From NCBI GenBank assembly GCA_910584245.1, contig CAJTZF010000008.1:1-64000 (forward strand): a stretch of DNA of 64,000 nt, given 5' to 3'. The position numbers and the translations under genes were made by a program. The notes under the pieces were generated by a model. That model saw only the letters and a list, made by a program, of their open reading frames with translations. It did not search any database and was not told the origin of the DNA. Shown one piece after another: positions 60,231-64,000 of this stretch (its first letter is position 1; every line of letters begins with the position of its first letter). The DNA is from an uncultured Eubacterium sp. (lineage in GTDB: Bacteria > Bacillota > Clostridia > Lachnospirales > Lachnospiraceae).

Positions 60231-60245
60231 GTGAGGATAAAGATT

Positions 60246-60575
60246 GTGTTTGGAAAATTGGGAAAGAATTCGGAATTCCAAAAGGTTTACAAAGATGGTA
60301 AATCTAAGGCAAACAAATATCTGGTGATGGTTTTAGTAAAGCGGGAGGATGGTCCAAATCGATATGGATTTTCTGTGAGCAGAAAAGTTGGTAATAGTGT
60401 CGTGCGTCATCGGGTCACCAGATTATTAAGAGAATCAGTTCGAAAAAATGACGCACGATTGAAAGAAGGCTGCAATATAGTAATTATTGCCAGAAATGCG
60501 GCAAAGGGCAGGAGCTTTCAGGAAATCGACAGTGCAGTATGCCATTTGTGCAAATTACATGGAATTTTAAAATGA
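60246..60575 (+). CDS. rnpA: Ribonuclease P protein component
   Basis: A 109-aa basic protein that assists the RNase P RNA in cutting 5' leaders from tRNA precursors. The RNA-binding signature [21 protein letters not shown] is clear, with the aromatic [11 protein letters not shown] at the start. I chose GTG at 60246 because GAGGAT lies 7 nt upstream and the product then has the family's normal N-terminus; the open frame reaches up to 60192 without a site. Its stop overlaps the yidD start (ATGA). Confidence 0.95.
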   Translation: MFGKLGKNSEFQKVYKDGKSKANKYLVMVLVKREDGPNRYGFSVSRKVGNSVVRHRVTRLLRESVRKNDARLKEGCNIVIIARNAAKGRSFQEIDSAVCHLCKLHGILK

Positions 60576-60784
60576 AGACATTTTTTTTATTGTTATTGAA
60601 AATATATCAAAAGTTTATTTCACCGTTAAAACAAACGCCAACCTGCATTTATACTCCCTGTTGTTCTGAATATGCGATTCAGGCAATTACAAAGTATGGT
60701 GCGTGGAAAGGTGGTTTTTTGGCTGTGAAAAGAATTTTGAGATGCCATCCTTTTCACAAAGGAGGTTATGATCCGGTTCCTTGA
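60572..60784 (+). CDS. yidD: Membrane protein insertion efficiency factor YidD
   Basis: A 70-aa protein with an amphipathic start ([18 protein letters not shown]) and the family core [11 protein letters not shown], followed by [20 protein letters not shown] and GGYDPVP. It supports membrane insertion by YidC, encoded next. The start overlaps the rnpA stop by 4 nt. Confidence 0.95.
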   Translation: MKTFFLLLLKIYQKFISPLKQTPTCIYTPCCSEYAIQAITKYGAWKGGFLAVKRILRCHPFHKGGYDPVP

Positions 60785-60844
60785 TTATTTTCAATTGCGG
60801 TTGTATACGTATGGCATTCTGGTAAAAAAATGGAGGTAGAATTA

Positions 60845-61822
60845 TTGTTTGATTGGCTTTATACACTTTTCGGATGGATAATGGAAGGCATTGACTGGGC
60901 TGTTTTCCATACAATTGGTATCCATAATATTGGATTGTGTATTATCTTATTTACAATTATCATTTATGCATTGATGATTCCTTTGAATGCAAAACAGCAG
61001 AAGTCGTCCCGGCTTATGAGCAAGATAAATCCAGAGATTCAGCAAATTCAGGCAAAATACAAGGGAAAAAAGGATAATGATTCCGTGATGAAAATGAATG
61101 CGGAGACACAGGCTATCTATACGAAGTATGGCGTTAGTCCTTTTGGCGGGTGTCTGCCATTGTTAATTAGTATGCCGATCTTATATATTTTGTATGGAGT
61201 TATAAGGGAGATTAAAACATATGCGCCGTCTCTTGCACAGGAGGGTGCTAGTATGTTTTTAGGACTGGATGTGTCACAAACGCCGTCTGAATATGCAAAG
61301 GTGACGAAATTTGCTTATCTTATTCCTGTTCTGGCAGTTGTTTTTCAGTTTATTAATACAAAAATGCTTCAGGTTAAAACGGATAAGAAGAAGAACCAGC
61401 AGGAAGACTCAATGGCATCAAGCATGAAAATGATAAATTATTTTATGCCTTTTATGTCTGGATTTTTTTGTATGACGCTTAATATTGGTATTGGTATTTA
61501 TTGGATAACTAGTTCAATTTTCCGTATTGTACAGGCATATTTTATTAATCGCCATGTAGATAAAATTCCGCTTGAAGAATTAATAGAGATGAATAAAGAA
61601 AAGGCCGCAAAGAAAAATAAGAAGCTGGAAGAGAGAAATAAACAGATGGAATTATATTCCAAGAAGAGGACAAGCTCTATTAAATCAGTATCAGAGTATC
61701 AGAATCCTTCATCTTCCGAGACAGCAGGTAAATCAGTAGAAGTGAATCAGAATATAGAGCCGGGCAGTATAGCAGGATATGCCCATATGTTGTCGGGAAA
61801 AAAGGATAATAGTGAAAAATAG
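60845..61822 (+). CDS. yidC: Membrane insertase YidC/OxaA
   Basis: A 325-aa Oxa1-type insertase that places proteins in the membrane alone or with Sec. About five membrane segments lie between residues 25 and 245. The conserved cytoplasmic hairpin begins IPLNAKQQKSSRLMSKINPE, and FGGCLPLLISMPILYILYGV is the typical third segment. The C-terminal 80 residues are charged. I chose TTG at 60845, 8 nt after GGAGG; the in-frame ATG at 60830 lies in that site. No lipoprotein signal is present. Confidence 0.95.
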   Translation: MFDWLYTLFGWIMEGIDWAVFHTIGIHNIGLCIILFTIIIYALMIPLNAKQQKSSRLMSKINPEIQQIQAKYKGKKDNDSVMKMNAETQAIYTKYGVSPFGGCLPLLISMPILYILYGVIREIKTYAPSLAQEGASMFLGLDVSQTPSEYAKVTKFAYLIPVLAVVFQFINTKMLQVKTDKKKNQQEDSMASSMKMINYFMPFMSGFFCMTLNIGIGIYWITSSIFRIVQAYFINRHVDKIPLEELIEMNKEKAAKKNKKLEERNKQMELYSKKRTSSIKSVSEYQNPSSSETAGKSVEVNQNIEPGSIAGYAHMLSGKKDNSEK

Positions 61823-61857
61823 TGCGGATACCGCTCTGACAGAATGGAGGAATAAAT

Positions 61858-62625
61858 ATGTCAAATTGGTATGAATTTACTGCCAAAACTGTTGATGAGG
61901 CATTGACAGAGGCATTGATTAAGCTTGAAACTACAAGTGATCAGGTTGAATATGAAGTAATTGAAAAAGAGAGTAATGGTTTTCTTGGAATGTTTAGCAA
62001 ACCCGCTAAAATTCGGGTGTGTAAAAAAGAAAGTGTACAGGAAATCGTTACAAATTTTTTGAATAAACTTTTTTCTTGTATGGGAATAGAAGTAGAGCTT
62101 GTTATTGAGTATAAAGAAGAGGAAGGTGAGATGGATATTGAATTAAAAGGCGAGGATATGGGTCTTTTAATTGGAAAACGGGGACAGACTTTAGATTCGA
62201 TCCAGTATTTAACTTCCCTTGTGGCGAATAAAGACTTAGAAGATTATGTGAAAATAAAGATGGATACCGAAAATTATCGCCAGCGCCGTAAGGAAACGAT
62301 TGAAAATCTTGCTAAAAATATTGCAGGTAAAGTAAAAAAGACACGTAAGCCAATGCATCTTGAACCAATGAATCCGTACGAGAGACGAATTATTCATGCA
62401 GTACTTCAAAATGATAAATATATTGAGACGTACAGTGAGGGTGAAGAGCCATTTCGGAAGGTAGTAGTTACGGTTTCAAAGGAATATGCGAATATGCCGC
62501 CCCGTAGAAACAATAACTATCGCAGAAAAAATAATTTCAATAATTATAATAATAGACGCAAGTCTTATAACAAAAATGATAATCATGGAAACAAAGAGTA
62601 TTTCCAGAAAGAAAAAGAAGAATGA
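61858..62625 (+). CDS. jag: RNA-binding protein Jag/KhpB (SpoIIIJ-associated)
   Basis: A 255-aa protein with the three usual domains: Jag-N (1-52, WYEFTAKTVDEALTEALIKL), a KH domain (about 80-155, MGLLIGKRGQTLDSIQYLTS) and R3H (about 160-215, MNPYERRIIHAVLQNDKYIE). It forms an RNA chaperone with KhpA in other Bacillota. An extra C-terminal tail of about 40 residues is rich in Asn, Arg and Lys (RRNNNYRRKNNFNNYNNRRK), making it longer than the common 200-210 aa form. GGAGG precedes the ATG. Confidence 0.95.
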   Translation: MSNWYEFTAKTVDEALTEALIKLETTSDQVEYEVIEKESNGFLGMFSKPAKIRVCKKESVQEIVTNFLNKLFSCMGIEVELVIEYKEEEGEMDIELKGEDMGLLIGKRGQTLDSIQYLTSLVANKDLEDYVKIKMDTENYRQRRKETIENLAKNIAGKVKKTRKPMHLEPMNPYERRIIHAVLQNDKYIETYSEGEEPFRKVVVTVSKEYANMPPRRNNNYRRKNNFNNYNNRRKSYNKNDNHGNKEYFQKEKEE

Positions 62626-62637
62626 TATATGATTGTG

Positions 62638-62672
62638 AGGCTGAATCCGTGGTTGATGGATTCAGCCTTTTT
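62638..62672 (+). terminator. Terminator between jag and mnmE
   Basis: A perfect 11-bp stem (62638-62648 with 62658-62668), a 9-nt loop and five T. It separates jag from mnmE, so mnmE depends on read-through or its own promoter. Confidence 0.85.
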
Positions 62673-62689
62673 GAAAGGTAAGGTTATTT

Positions 62690-64000
62690 ATGTTTTTTCA
62701 TGATACCGTTGCTGCTATAGCCACTTCCTCGATAAGTGGCGGGGTCAGTATTATTAGAATCAGTGGGGAGAAGGCAGTCGAGTGCGCAGAACAAATACTT
62801 TCTTTCTCTCATAAAAAACTATCGGATTGTAAAAGCCATACTGTACATTATGGTTATGTTGTGGATAAGACTGGAAATAAGGTGGATGAAGTTCTCGTAT
62901 TATTGATGCGCGCGCCGAATAGCTATACGAGAGAAGACGTTGTGGAGATACAATGTCATGGCGGTATTTTTATATGTCGTGAAATTCTTGATTTAATTTT
63001 GTCAACCGGGGCACACATGGCAGAGCCGGGAGAATTTACGAAGCGCGCTTTTTTAAATGGTAGAATAGATTTGTCACAGGCAGAAGCCGTGATGGATTTG
63101 ATTGAATCAAAAAGCAGATATGCGAGAGAGAGTTCGTTCAGCCAGTTGAATGGCAGTATTAAATATAAAATTGTTGAAATCCGTGATACAATTATAAATG
63201 ATGTCGCATTTATTGAGGCGGCATTGGATGATCCAGAGCATATTGATATTCAAGATTTTTCAGCTCAGCTGGAAAAAGATGTAGAACACTGTATCAATGA
63301 TTTGAAACAAATGATGGATAATTATGAAAACGGAAGGCTTATAAAAGAAGGAGTCCGGACAGTTATTGCCGGCCGGCCAAATGTTGGAAAGTCTTCTTTA
63401 TTGAATGCAATGCTTGGTATGGAGCGGGCTATTGTAACAGATATTCCTGGGACGACAAGAGATACTTTGGAGGAAGATGTACGTCTCGGTGATATTTTGC
63501 TTCATATTATAGATACAGCAGGAATTCATGACACAGAAGATCCTGTTGAAAAGATAGGAATAGAGAAGGCGAGGACAAATATGCTGCAGGCAGATTTGTG
63601 TTTATTACTAATTGATGGAAGCAGTGAATTGACAGAAGAAGATATTCAGCTTTTAAATCAAATTTCACAAAGTAATGCGATTGTATTATTAAATAAAAAT
63701 GACCTTAATGTGAAAGTAACAGCACAGCAGCTTATGAAATATACAGATAAAAAAATTCTTTCTTTTTCAACTAAAACAGGTAGTGGAAGAAGAGAGCTGG
63801 AAGAGTATGTGAAAGAACAGTTTTATATGGGGCATATTTCCTTTAATGACGAAGTCTATATTACCAATGAGAGACAGAAACAGGCAATTGCCGACAGTTA
63901 TAAAAGTTTACTACATGTGAAGGAGAGTATGGAACTTCAATTGGGTGAAGATTTTTATACTATTGATATGATGAGCGCATATGAAAGTCTTGGAGCTGTG
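62690..64000 (+). CDS. mnmE: tRNA modification GTPase MnmE (3' end beyond window)
   Basis: The first 437 codons of MnmE, open to the last base of the window. It starts MFFHDTVAAIATSSISGG and continues into the formyl-tetrahydrofolate-binding N-terminal domain (APNSYTREDVVEIQCHGG). The G domain follows: G1 GRPNVGKSS (near 226), DIPGTTRDT, G3 DTAG and G4 NKND. With MnmG it modifies U34 of certain tRNAs. AAGG lies upstream of the ATG. Only the last few residues, with the C-terminal Cys motif, should be missing. Confidence 0.96.
   Translation, partial: MFFHDTVAAIATSSISGGVSIIRISGEKAVECAEQILSFSHKKLSDCKSHTVHYGYVVDKTGNKVDEVLVLLMRAPNSYTREDVVEIQCHGGIFICREILDLILSTGAHMAEPGEFTKRAFLNGRIDLSQAEAVMDLIESKSRYARESSFSQLNGSIKYKIVEIRDTIINDVAFIEAALDDPEHIDIQDFSAQLEKDVEHCINDLKQMMDNYENGRLIKEGVRTVIAGRPNVGKSSLLNAMLGMERAIVTDIPGTTRDTLEEDVRLGDILLHIIDTAGIHDTEDPVEKIGIEKARTNMLQADLCLLLIDGSSELTEEDIQLLNQISQSNAIVLLNKNDLNVKVTAQQLMKYTDKKILSFSTKTGSGRRELEEYVKEQFYMGHISFNDEVYITNERQKQAIADSYKSLLHVKESMELQLGEDFYTIDMMSAYESLGAV

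Overview
The window is a chromosomal segment of a low-to-mid-GC, spore-forming Bacillota, most likely a member of the Clostridia close to Lachnospiraceae. Evidence for this is the sporulation genes (spoIIE, spoVG, spoVT, yabP, yabQ), the paired GlgC/GlgD ADP-glucose pyrophosphorylase, two-subunit class I fumarase, acidic C-terminal extensions on RpoB and RpoC, strong AGGAGG ribosome binding sites and frequent TTG/GTG starts. A GH115 xylan alpha-glucuronidase, a chemoreceptor and a sigma-28-like promoter suggest a motile, plant-fibre-using gut-type organism. The species cannot be named from the sequence. I see no rRNA, tRNA, CRISPR array, prophage or insertion sequence.

Layout. 0-5 kb: secreted GH115 enzyme with BIG2 domains, divergent from an AraC-type regulator. 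5-13 kb: glgC-glgD-spoVG (minus), then murC, a DnaD-domain gene, a DnaC/DnaI-type helicase loader and prs (plus). Eight DnaA boxes lie between murC and the DnaD gene. 13-22 kb: cell-envelope genes (polytopic DUF6056-like protein, class A PBP, glycosyltransferase), an uncharacterised 203-aa protein, a second BIG2 protein and a GH13 maltodextrin hydrolase. 22-31 kb: the conserved cluster hup, S4 protein, yabP, yabQ, ftsB/divIC, spoIIE, tilS, hpt, ftsH, with spoVT upstream. 31-41 kb: accessory genes, including a thioredoxin reductase-like enzyme, a CAT-family acetyltransferase, an MBL hydrolase, a radical-SAM DNA repair pair with LexA-like boxes, a NYN-domain protein, an MCP and panB-panC. 41-49 kb: rpoB-rpoC. 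49-51 kb: fumarase subunit genes split by a DUF4234-DUF2752 pair. 51-60 kb: gyrA, gyrB, recF, yaaA, dnaN, dnaA. 60-64 kb: rpmH, rnpA, yidD, yidC, jag, mnmE (cut by the window end).

Replication. Almost all genes from 13 to 60 kb run leftward, and those after 60 kb run rightward. Hand counts of G and C on the plus strand change sign between dnaN and dnaA, so the origin is probably at the 3' end of dnaA and the dnaA-dnaN spacer. Yet the best DnaA-box array in the window lies 49 kb away, in front of the DnaD/helicase-loader genes. It may link DnaA activity to helicase-loader supply, or be a second DnaA-binding locus.

Regulation. Several promoters fit known sporulation and stress logic: a Spo0A-type spoIIE promoter with a 21-nt spacer, a sigma-E-type yabP promoter, a sigma-G-type spoVT promoter, a sigma-28-type promoter before the 203-aa protein and LexA-like boxes on the repair operon. 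Two terminator-like hairpins are embedded inside the 5' coding parts of membrane-protein genes. The window is mainly housekeeping; the most interesting signals are regulatory.
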